Below, in pieces: positions 42,110 through 51,700 of a DNA stretch of 64,000 bases (its first letter is position 1; every line of letters starts with the position of its first letter). Made by a program: the position numbers and the translations under genes. Below the pieces are notes generated by a model. The model was given only the letters and a program-made list of their open reading frames with translations, was not told where the DNA came from and did no database searches. The DNA comes from Daejeonia sp002484105 (GTDB taxonomy: Bacteria > Bacteroidota > Bacteroidia > Flavobacteriales > Weeksellaceae), in the NCBI RefSeq assembly GCF_051175565.1, contig NZ_CP195105.1:744001-808000 (forward strand), in the 5' to 3' direction.

Positions 42110-44104
42110 ATGCAGGAACAACAACACCAAATTAAGATTTACGGATTCCTTCAGAAGGCGGTTTATGCGGTCGTGGCATTGGATTGTGCGTCGCTTTTCT
42201 ACCTCGATGCAGATATTCCTATAGTTTCAAATCTATTGAAAAATTTCTCGAAGATGAGTTTCTTTTACCCACCCATCAACGCAAAGTTTGCGACCCTGAT
42301 TCTGATTGGATTGGTTGCTGTCGGGACAAAGGCGAAGAAGAAAAAGGATTTGAACATCGCCACGGAAATCGTAATCCCCATGATATTGGGCTTGTTGATG
42401 ATTTTTTCTTCACTCGTTTGGCAAAACGAGGCAGGAAACTCCAAACTCCCTAAAATTTTTCCTGCACTGAATCTTTATCAGGTCATCTATGCCGTATTGT
42501 CTTTTTTGGGTGCAGTAATCCTTCAAATGGGAGCAGACGCCATCTCAAAACTCATGCAACAAAAAATGGGAAAAGACCGATGGAATGTAGAGGAAGAAAG
42601 TTTTGCCCAAAATCAGGAACTGGTAGAAACGGACACCTCGATCAATATCCCATATCTCTTCAGATACAGTAAAAAAATCAACAAGGGATGGGTCAATATC
42701 AATCCATTTCGTGGGACGATGGTGATTGGAACGCCTGGAAGTGGAAAGTCTTTCGGAATCATCAATCCCGCAATCAGGCAAATGATAGCGAAAGGCTTCT
42801 GCCTGTGTATTTACGATTTCAAGTTTCCCGATTTGGCGCAGATTGCCTACTACCATTATCTGTTGAAGAAAAGCAAAGATTCAGGGTATGAATACGATTT
42901 TCATGTCATCAATCTGAACGAGGTAGAAAAATCCAAAAGGGTAAATCCATTGAAAAAAGAATACATCCAAACCTTGGCGGAAGCACAGGAAATGGCGGAG
43001 TCAATGGTATCGTCGCTCCAAAAGGGAGGTTCAAGTTCGGGAGGCGGCTCCGATGCTTTTTTCACCCAATCTGCCATCAACTTTCTTTCGTCGAGTATCT
43101 ACTTTTTTGCCACCTACGAGGACGGAAAATATTCGGATTTACCACATATCCTGTCCTTTATGAACCGAAGTTACAAGGAGATTTTTGACACACTTTTTAC
43201 CAACGAGGAAATATTCTCACTGCTTTCTCCCTTTAAGACGGCGTATGAAAACAAGGCATTTGACCAGTTGGAGGGACAGGTCGGAACCTTGAAGATATTT
43301 CTCTCACGATTGGCGACCAAGGAAAGTTTCTGGGTGTTTTCGGGCGACGAAGTGGAACTAAAAATTACGAACAGGGAGAATCCTTCCATCCTGATTTTGG
43401 CATCCGATCCAGGAACGCAGGACATCAATTCCGCCCTTTATTCATCGGTTTTAAACAGGACTTTACGACTCATCAACTCCAAACACAATTTGCCGGGAGG
43501 AATTATTGCTGACGAGTTTCCCACCATCTACATACATAAAATCGACAACGTGGTGGCGACCGCAAGGAGCAACAAAGTGGCGGTCTTATTGGGACTTCAG
43601 GAAATCCCACAACTCCGACAGTTTTACAAAAAAGAAGTTGCCGACACCATTTCCGCCATTGTTGGAAATATCCTTTCAGGTTCCGCAAGGGACAAAAATA
43701 CTCTGGAATGGCTGGAGAAACTGTTCGGAAAAATCAAGCAAAAATCCTATTCCCAATCCATCTCCCAACAAGGAACGACGACCAGCATCAACGAGAAAAT
43801 GGACTTTATGATTCCTGCAGGAAAAATTGCGACGCTCAAAACTGGCGAAATGGTCGGAATGATTGCTCAGGGCGAGGAAAACGACACCGAGGAATACAAA
43901 ACTTCGGCGATGAACGGCAAAATCAATTTGGATATGAAGGCCATCAAACAGGAAGAACACAACTATGTGAAAATGCCTTCCTATTACTCATTTGTCGACA
44001 AAATGGGAAACAATAGGAAAAACGATGTCCTGATGACCAACTTCAGAAAAATCAATAAGGAGGTTGAATTAATCGTAAATGAATTTACTAAAAATGAAAA
44101 ATAG
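42110..44104 (+). CDS. Type IV coupling protein (MobC / TraD-TraG family)
   Basis: The 664-aa VirD4-like ATPase would bring the relaxase-DNA complex to the channel. It has four N-terminal membrane segments (about 12-30, 55-70, 85-105, 125-145), Walker A GTPGSGKSFG (about 207-216) and Walker B GGIIADEFPTI (about 463-473). ARSNKVAVLLGLQEIPQL follows, typical of the TraM-recognition domain. Size matches the MobC coupling proteins of Bacteroidota. Confidence 0.9.
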   Translation: MQEQQHQIKIYGFLQKAVYAVVALDCASLFYLDADIPIVSNLLKNFSKMSFFYPPINAKFATLILIGLVAVGTKAKKKKDLNIATEIVIPMILGLLMIFSSLVWQNEAGNSKLPKIFPALNLYQVIYAVLSFLGAVILQMGADAISKLMQQKMGKDRWNVEEESFAQNQELVETDTSINIPYLFRYSKKINKGWVNINPFRGTMVIGTPGSGKSFGIINPAIRQMIAKGFCLCIYDFKFPDLAQIAYYHYLLKKSKDSGYEYDFHVINLNEVEKSKRVNPLKKEYIQTLAEAQEMAESMVSSLQKGGSSSGGGSDAFFTQSAINFLSSSIYFFATYEDGKYSDLPHILSFMNRSYKEIFDTLFTNEEIFSLLSPFKTAYENKAFDQLEGQVGTLKIFLSRLATKESFWVFSGDEVELKITNRENPSILILASDPGTQDINSALYSSVLNRTLRLINSKHNLPGGIIADEFPTIYIHKIDNVVATARSNKVAVLLGLQEIPQLRQFYKKEVADTISAIVGNILSGSARDKNTLEWLEKLFGKIKQKSYSQSISQQGTTTSINEKMDFMIPAGKIATLKTGEMVGMIAQGEENDTEEYKTSAMNGKINLDMKAIKQEEHNYVKMPSYYSFVDKMGNNRKNDVLMTNFRKINKEVELIVNEFTKNEK

Positions 44105-44942
44105 AACGACAATAATAACATTAACAATTCTCCTTTTAACAGGCGGTTATTCCATGGCTCAATTCAATACGCTGATGCCGACAAAACCACACAAAACGGA
44201 AGACTTTAAAATTATGGAAACCCCAAAAGAGGAGAATTCCAACCAAAAAAAGGAGAAAAAATCGTGGAAAGAAATCTTCAACATCACCCCAAAATCGGAA
44301 CTGAAAAACGAAACCGAAAGTTCAATGAAGATGTTAACGAGTCAAATCGACTCTCTAAAGACGATGCTTAAAAACTACCATAATGGAAACAATCAAAGTA
44401 ACGTGGACTACAAAAAGATGAAAGATTCACTATTTGAACTGATGCAAAATTTTCAACCCGAAAAAAAGCAGGAAAAGGATTTTGAAACCACCTTTGAAGG
44501 TTTACGGAAAAATATCTCAATGCCTTTGCGCAATAGAATTAGCGTGACTTCGCCTTACGGAACAAGGATGCATCCAATTTTCGGCACTGCAAAAATGCAC
44601 AACGGAATTGACCTCAAAGCCAACTACGAAGATGTTCACGCCGTGCTTGATGGAATCATTACCGAAGCAGGTTGGGATTCCAAAGGCGGTGGAAACTACA
44701 TCAAAATCAAACATTTCAACCGATTTGAAACCTCCTATCTCCACCTCTCCGAAATCTACTACAAAGTCGGAGAAAAAGTCAGGGCGGGCTTCATCATCGG
44801 GAAAAGTGGAAACACAGGGAACTCTACCGGACCGCACCTGCATTTTGCAGTAAAGGAGTTTGGACAAAGCATCAATCCCTACCATTTCTTAAACGACCTA
44901 AACAAAGCAAACAATTTAATAGCAACCTACTATGCAAACTGA
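44094..44942 (+). CDS. M23-family peptidoglycan peptidase
   Basis: The 282-aa protein has a signal peptide, a helical linker and a C-terminal LytM domain with HNGIDLKA (zinc-binding His-x3-Asp) and HLHFAVKE (His-x-His). It would cut the peptidoglycan locally for the transfer channel. Start at the ATG at 44094 overlapping the coupling-protein stop region; an in-frame ATG at 44079 is also possible. Confidence 0.88.
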   Translation: MKNRTTIITLTILLLTGGYSMAQFNTLMPTKPHKTEDFKIMETPKEENSNQKKEKKSWKEIFNITPKSELKNETESSMKMLTSQIDSLKTMLKNYHNGNNQSNVDYKKMKDSLFELMQNFQPEKKQEKDFETTFEGLRKNISMPLRNRISVTSPYGTRMHPIFGTAKMHNGIDLKANYEDVHAVLDGIITEAGWDSKGGGNYIKIKHFNRFETSYLHLSEIYYKVGEKVRAGFIIGKSGNTGNSTGPHLHFAVKEFGQSINPYHFLNDLNKANNLIATYYAN

Positions 44943-45654
44943 AAACCTACCTACCGAAGAACTTAAAAAGTTCGGAATCATCAATGAAGATTTGTCATTT
45001 TCAAAAAAACTGAAAGCGGACGACATCCAAAAATTTCTGCAGGGCTACACGATTGTCGCAGACAACGACAAAAACAGGGCAACTTTCCAACTCACGGAAA
45101 ACAACACCCGACTGAAAGTCATCTTTCTGGAGCGGGATAAAAGCATCTCCGAAATCCTCAGAAACAGCAAGGATGGAATTGAGTATTCCACTATTCAAGA
45201 CCTTTCAAACAAAAATGAGAAGAAACTTTCGCTTGAAAAAAAGGCATTCATCTACGACAAGGAAAACAACATCGTCGCCGAGTTCGACCTCATTAAAAAT
45301 GCCACCGAACTCACCGCAATCATTGCCGACAAGAAGGATGTCGCGGAAATGAACCGCTACAAAAACGAACTTCAGAAACTGAAAAATTTCCTGATGGATA
45401 AAATCGACCAATATCCCGAAATCGCCAAGGAAATTTCCAACGACTTGAACATCGTTTCCAGAGAAATCAACACCGTAAACAGCATCTCACCCGATGAGAA
45501 GCAGATTTCAAAAGGTGGCAATTCCGAAATTGACCTGAACGTCAATGACAGGGATAGGTACGAAGACGCGAACAGAAACCGGGAAGAGCAGGAAGAAGAA
45601 ATCGAACAGGAAATCGAACAGGAACAGGAAAAACGCCGTGGATTCCGCAGATAA
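44932..45654 (+). CDS. Hypothetical protein of the transfer region (DUF3945-like)
   Basis: The 240-aa protein opens LPTEELKKFGI and then KLKADDIQKFLQGYTIV, similar to the small repeated domains seen in DUF3945/DUF4099 proteins of Bacteroidota elements. It ends in a charged repetitive stretch (EEQEEEIEQEIEQEQEK). It overlaps the M23 gene by 11 bases. Role unknown. Confidence 0.6.
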   Translation: MQTENLPTEELKKFGIINEDLSFSKKLKADDIQKFLQGYTIVADNDKNRATFQLTENNTRLKVIFLERDKSISEILRNSKDGIEYSTIQDLSNKNEKKLSLEKKAFIYDKENNIVAEFDLIKNATELTAIIADKKDVAEMNRYKNELQKLKNFLMDKIDQYPEIAKEISNDLNIVSREINTVNSISPDEKQISKGGNSEIDLNVNDRDRYEDANRNREEQEEEIEQEIEQEQEKRRGFRR

Positions 45655-45666
45655 ATTTTTGAAAAG

Positions 45667-48039
45667 ATGGAAACAGAAACGATCAATTACCAGAGCAAAT
45701 ATGGACCGAACACGAATTTCCAATTTCCGACGGACGAGGATACGCAATATCTCAAAACGTCGGCGGGCGAAATATTACCGTACAAACTCTTCAGTGGGAG
45801 AAATGATGCTGACCCAAATTCCGCCATCCTACGGGAAAAGGACAATCAAGGTTACGCCAATGACTTTGCGCTCGTAGAGCGGCAGTTTTCGGAAAACAAA
45901 AGTCTTTCATTCATGGCGGGAACCAAAATTTCTGATGTGAACGATGTGGCTTGGCTTTTCCGTGCGCTTGAAGACGAGGCGGTGGAACACACCTTTGCAC
46001 TCTACAAATTCAAGGACGACAGTTATCTCGTTCAACATCTTTCGACAGGCGGAATTACTTCCACCGTTGTGGATTTACGGTTGTTGACGGGAAACGTCTT
46101 CAAAATGCAGCCCGAAAGCATCACGCTCGTCCACAACCATCCGAGCGGACAACTGATTTCGAGCAAACATGACCGACTCATGTTGCAAAGACTGCACGAA
46201 ATTTTCGACCATACAGGAATAAAGGTGGAAGACGGCATCGTCATCAATCTGCGTTCGGGGAAATATTTGGTATTCAACGGAGATTTGGGAAGCGACCGTG
46301 TTCTGGAACTTTCCGAGCAAAATCAACAGCAGGGAAAAGTCAGCACCTTTTCCTTTAACAAGCAGATTTTTGCCGCCAATTATCAGCCGTTCAAAATCAA
46401 CAGTCCCGAAGATTCCGCCGCCTACATTTCAAGCCAAAAGTTTGGACTGTCCGACAAGACGGAAGCCATCATCCTGAACAATGCGAACGACATCGTTGGG
46501 AAATTCATTCTTCCGCAGCATCGACAGTTCGAGAAACTGACCGAACTGATGACGATTCACGCCGGAACGGGTGTCATCCTTTATGGAAACAATGTAAACG
46601 AGCAGATGTACAAGGAATACCGCGACAAACTCGAACTGATGGGGTTCACGGCTTTGGATGCGATTTTATTGGAAAGCGGAAACTACCACTCCCTTTACGA
46701 AAAGACCAAAATCAACGTCTATGACCACCTTTTGGACAAATTCAGCAAGAACCATCTGAATGCGGAACCCATTGTCGGCGTATCGGAAAACAACCTAAAT
46801 AATAGTTACTCTAAAAATTTTAGAAATATGGAAGAACCACCACAAAAGGATTACGTCAAACTGTTTATTGACGATTCCGAAGGTCATACCAAGCACGAAT
46901 TTGAAATCTCCTTGACGGAAGACGACAAAGTGAACTACAGCCAGATTGCCTCAAAAATCCAGCTGTATCGAAAGCCGGAAGACCATGTTTTGCTATTCGT
47001 TGGCGGAGAACTGCTTACCTACGAGGGAAATGAGGAAACAGAAAAAATCATCGATTCCCTTAAAAGTCTTTTTCTTCCCGATGAGAAAAAACGGAGCAAT
47101 TTATTCAGCCAAAGTAATTTTCATTCGAGATTTAAAGAAGAAATGGATGCCACAAGGTCAGGATTTTCGATAGACGACATCATTGGAGAGCCTTCTATAA
47201 AAGATTACGCCAAAATGAACGGAGATGACTTAACACAACACCTCAATAAAAACAAAGAATATTTTAACAATCAAACCCCAAACATTATGGAAACACAAAA
47301 AGAATTCAACCAGGTAGATTATCTAAAAAATCAGCTTAAATACCTCGGTTTCGGCGAAGACGAAAAACTTCACAAAGAATTGGAAAAAGGCATCAAGTCC
47401 AAAAACCAGCAATTCGAAATCAAAACTTCCTCGGACAAGGCACTGCCCGGAAACAAGGTTGATTTTGCCTTGAAATTCAACAAGACGGAAACGGGTGGTG
47501 TTTTCCTCAACTCTTACGACGCCAAATTGAAGAACGAGAAAGGCGAAGAAATCACCCACAATTTTTCGGTAAACAGAGAAAATACCTTTACCGCAAAAGA
47601 AGCCGTAAATCTTTTGGAGGGACGGAGCGTGAAAATCGAGTTCCACAACCCCAAAAGCGACCAGTCGGAAACCGCCTTCGTGCAGTTCAACTTTGAGGAG
47701 CCAAAGACGGAGAAAGGAAACTATATGTTCCAGAATTTCTACAAAAACTACGGTGTCGATACCGACAAAATCGTGGAAAAAGCCAACCTCGTTTTCGAAA
47801 AGCCGGAATACAGGGATAACACCATCAAGTCACTTGAAAAAGGAAATGTGGTGAAAGTGAAATTTGAAATGGACGACAAGGTGGTGGAAGGAAAAGCAGT
47901 GCTCAATCCGCAATACAAGAACCTGAACCTTTACGACAACGACATGAACCGCATCAACACCAACAAACCTTTGCAGGGAATGGAAAATGAAGAAAAACAG
48001 GAGAAAGCCCATGTGAAGGAACAGAGCATCAAACGATAA
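45667..48039 (+). CDS. Large protein with RadC/JAB-type metal site
   Basis: The 790-aa protein has residues about 90-190 resembling a JAB/RadC-like domain: VHNHPSGQLISSKHDRLML with His156, His158 and the later Asp of the JAMM pattern. A second related domain without the metal residues seems to follow (about 255-365, EAIILNNANDIVGKF). From about 540 there is the element-type domain QVDYLKNQLKYLGFGE ... FTAKEAVNLLEGRSV. The combination recurs in Bacteroidota conjugative elements; the function is not known. It may act with the methylase/helicase downstream. Confidence 0.65.
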   Translation: METETINYQSKYGPNTNFQFPTDEDTQYLKTSAGEILPYKLFSGRNDADPNSAILREKDNQGYANDFALVERQFSENKSLSFMAGTKISDVNDVAWLFRALEDEAVEHTFALYKFKDDSYLVQHLSTGGITSTVVDLRLLTGNVFKMQPESITLVHNHPSGQLISSKHDRLMLQRLHEIFDHTGIKVEDGIVINLRSGKYLVFNGDLGSDRVLELSEQNQQQGKVSTFSFNKQIFAANYQPFKINSPEDSAAYISSQKFGLSDKTEAIILNNANDIVGKFILPQHRQFEKLTELMTIHAGTGVILYGNNVNEQMYKEYRDKLELMGFTALDAILLESGNYHSLYEKTKINVYDHLLDKFSKNHLNAEPIVGVSENNLNNSYSKNFRNMEEPPQKDYVKLFIDDSEGHTKHEFEISLTEDDKVNYSQIASKIQLYRKPEDHVLLFVGGELLTYEGNEETEKIIDSLKSLFLPDEKKRSNLFSQSNFHSRFKEEMDATRSGFSIDDIIGEPSIKDYAKMNGDDLTQHLNKNKEYFNNQTPNIMETQKEFNQVDYLKNQLKYLGFGEDEKLHKELEKGIKSKNQQFEIKTSSDKALPGNKVDFALKFNKTETGGVFLNSYDAKLKNEKGEEITHNFSVNRENTFTAKEAVNLLEGRSVKIEFHNPKSDQSETAFVQFNFEEPKTEKGNYMFQNFYKNYGVDTDKIVEKANLVFEKPEYRDNTIKSLEKGNVVKVKFEMDDKVVEGKAVLNPQYKNLNLYDNDMNRINTNKPLQGMENEEKQEKAHVKEQSIKR

Positions 48040-48066
48040 TAAATAATACCTGACTATTATCCGAAG

Positions 48067-48100
48067 GCGGTAAGTCAAATTTTGATTTGCCGCTTTTTTT
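48067..48100 (+). terminator. Rho-independent terminator after the JAB-type gene
   Basis: GCGGTAAGTCAAA and TTTGATTTGCCGC pair with two mismatches, followed by a run of 8 T ending near 48100. It separates the transfer operon from the lipoprotein gene. Confidence 0.75.
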
Positions 48101-48114
48101 AAAATGTAATCATT

Positions 48115-48795
48115 ATGAACATCAAATCCATATTTTTAGTTTTCGTTTCAGTATTTATCCTAAATTCCTGCCACAAGGAAATCAAATCCGAAAAAGGCGG
48201 AATCGACCTCATTACCAATGTCTATTTTGATGCCTCCAGAGGATTGGACAAGATGCAGAGTTTCCACATCTCGAAAATGAGTTATTCGGAAAACCAAATT
48301 ATCGAACTGGTTCCAAACCACACCTTTCCCGAAATGAATCAAAATGCCTATCTCGTGAGAGATTCTTTCTGCTATCCATTGGATGCTGAAAACGGCAACA
48401 TCATACTTTCCGATATTCTTGAAAAACAAAAACCCGCATTGGTTTGGAACAAGAAGGACGGCGCCATATTCTCAAAAGAAATGATTCCGAACTATAATAA
48501 CAGGCGGAAACTCTCCGACACGGTGTTATTCAAGAAAAAATACAGACGCTTCGAAATCAATTCGCCTTGGAACTATACCCGTTTCTACATCTATCCGACA
48601 GACACGATTCTGCCGTATTCCCTCTACAGACACGCCGAAAAGGATTATGGCGGAAGATTGGAGCGCATCGATTCCTACAATAAAAAGACCGACATCTTTG
48701 TAAGCCTGCAACTGCTTCCAAGAAAAAACTGGGACGACACGGCGAAAGACATTTTTGAGTTCAACCACTTCGTAAAAAACAGAAAAAGTGAGTGA
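48115..48795 (+). CDS. Hypothetical lipoprotein
   Basis: The 226-aa protein has a lipoprotein signal (FVSVFILNSCHKE, Cys19). Beta-rich body; no family recognised. Its stop overlaps the start of the methylase/helicase gene by 8 bases, so the two are probably translated together. Confidence 0.65.
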   Translation: MNIKSIFLVFVSVFILNSCHKEIKSEKGGIDLITNVYFDASRGLDKMQSFHISKMSYSENQIIELVPNHTFPEMNQNAYLVRDSFCYPLDAENGNIILSDILEKQKPALVWNKKDGAIFSKEMIPNYNNRRKLSDTVLFKKKYRRFEINSPWNYTRFYIYPTDTILPYSLYRHAEKDYGGRLERIDSYNKKTDIFVSLQLLPRKNWDDTAKDIFEFNHFVKNRKSE

Positions 48796-51700
48796 GACAT
48801 CCTATTTAAATCATTCTAGTTCAGAAATTTCCATTATTGAGGGAACTAAAAACGAACTGATTGTCTTTAACAGCGATAACGACAAAGATTCGTTTTTGGA
48901 ACTTTTGAAACTAAACAATCAAAACAACGGCAGAACCCTTGTAACACTCAATTATAATGAAAATACTGGAAGCTTTGTCGAACGGTTTAAAAACTACGAC
49001 GGAAAGATATTTCTGTGTCTAACCGGTGATGATGACGGAAATAGGTCTACACAAAAAATCCTCAATGAATTTCAAAATAAAAATATCAAGGACATCCGCC
49101 TGCTGTATGGAATTTCTGAAAATGGGAACCAAAACCTGGAAGAATATTTAAAAAATAAACTCCAAGTTCAAGAGAAAAATACTACTTTAGTTGAACAAAA
49201 AACGATAAGAAATGAAGACGATGGAACTCAATCCGAAGGAATTTCCGACACTCAGCACTTGGGAGCCGAACTTTCTCAACGAAATTCTGGAGAATCTAAC
49301 CAAACAAGCAAACCCAAGCAAAACGGAAATCACTTTGGAGGACAAGCTGTGGACGGCAACCATACTGGAAATGGACTTGAAGACACAATCTGGAAGCATC
49401 TGGTCGGAAAACCAGAGCGAGGACCCGTTGACGGAACACAACCGCAAAATGCTGCAAAAAATGAGGGAGCAGAACATTCCTTGGGCGGAATCGTATCCGG
49501 GAGAAATGTATCCAATAGAATAGCAGAAATAGTAAAAACATCTACTCAAAACAATGAGGCATTAGGGGTTCTTATTTCAAAATATAAAGGTCAAAAACTG
49601 ACCAATGAACAAGTTGCGGAAGTTGTTTCCGCAGCTTGTTTTGTTTCCAGCGATAAGCAAGTTAAACTCAAGGAAAGTCTTAACATTACCGAGGATTTAA
49701 AAGAGATCTGTCATCAATTCAAAAGTGGCGGAACAGCTAAAGAAGGCAGGGGTATTTTGGATGAATACTACACCGATTCAAGGATTGTAGATGCCGTCAG
49801 AAATTTAATCAAAGACCAGTTTAAGAACAGGCAGGAAATTTCGGTATTGGAACCCAGCGTTGGAACGGGAAATTTTCTGTATGCAGTGAAAGAATTGGGA
49901 ATCAAGTCCAATATCACTGCCTTTGAAATCAACGAAACCACCGCAAAGATTGCGAAAATCCTTCATCCCGAAGCCCACATCCATCTCCGCTCCTTTGAAA
50001 CCGAGTTTATCGAAGAGAAAGGCAACAAGAAGGAATTTGCCGAAAAATACGATTTGGTTATCGGTAATCCACCCTACGGCGACCATCGCGGATTATACAA
50101 AGGTTTGGGAGAAGAACCCAAAATCTCCAAATACGAGGACTATTTTGTCAAAAGGTCTTTAGATTCTCTTAAACCCAATGGAGTTTTGGCAATGGTGCTT
50201 CCTTCGGGTTGGTTGAACCGACAAGCCCAACTAAAAAATGCAGATATTTTGGAAGGTTTTCGTCTGCCGAATGGTGCTTTTGCCGGAACTCAGGTAGGAA
50301 CGGACATTATTATTCTGCAAAAAAATTCCCAGAAAATTTCTACAGATATTTCCAATTATTTTGAAAAACATCCCGACAGGATTTTAGGGGAAACCCGAGA
50401 GAAAACCAACCGTTTTGGGAGGTTGGAAAACTATGTCTATGGAAATTTAGAGGACGCCTTATCTAGGATTGAGCAACTCAAAAATAAAAAGCAGACCGAA
50501 AGAATTGGAAACCTCTTTGAAGATTTGTTTTTGGAGGTTGATCAACCTAAAGGAGAATCAAAAAGCAAAACTTTAGAAAACACCATTCCCGCTAAAACAG
50601 AAGAAATTGACCTTGCAGAAACGAAAGATAAAATTGAGCAAGTTCTTTCCAGACTTAATGAAGTAAAATTCAAATCTCCCGCAATTGAAAAGGAGATTGA
50701 GAAGTATTTCAAACTCCAAACCCAAATTTTTGATAATCCCCCAAATTTTTCGAAAGACCAAATTGATGAAATTCATCGTAAAGCGGATAAAATTATCCAG
50801 TCCCACAAAGAGAAAAATGCGGAATATCGAATTCAGACCAAACCGGAAATCAAGAAAGGGGTTTTAAAATACCAATTTTTCAAAGCCGATGAAATTGTGA
50901 ATGCCTCGCTTCAGAACAGTACCGATATTACTAAAGAACAGATTGAGGCATTTCGGGACACTTCCTACGACGGCACATTAAACAATCACGGTAAGCACTA
51001 CCAATTTGCCAACTATATGGACGGAAATTGGGTTCACGATTTTTATTACGCCGAAGGGAATATCTACGCCAAATTAGAACAACTGGAAATAGACTTTAAG
51101 GACAGGTTCTCGGTTGGCGGAACAGAAAATCAATATGAGAAACAAAAGGATTTACTCCTCAATGTTCTTCCAAAACCAAAAACTTTAGACGAAATCTCAA
51201 TCAGTCCGAATCATGAATTTGTCCACCAGTTTGATTTGGGATCCATAGAAAAGGAACGCTGGAATCAAAACACAAGACAGACGGAAACTGTAACGGTTCC
51301 CTATAATCTTGCAGAAAAATTCAAGGATTTTGTCGGAACGCTTTCCAGTGAGGCATTTGCAGGTTCTTCATCTTGGGAAGTAAGAAGTTTTGTAGACAAC
51401 GAAAACGTTACCGGAAGCGACAAGGAACGGAATGCCTTGGTTCGCGAAAGACGAAAAGTCGCCGCCAACGACTTGTTTCAAAAATTTTTGAGGGAAGAAT
51501 TGTCGGACGCTTTAAGGAAGCGTTTTGTCAATGATTTTAACCGAAACTACAACAATATCTATGTTCCGGACTATTCAAAGTTTCCTTTGTTTTCAAAAAT
51601 CCATTTGAATTTTAAAGGTCGAGAACTTAGATTAACTGAAGTTCAGAAAGCCGGAATCGGAAGGCAGACCACGAAAGGTGTCGGATTACTTGCACATGAA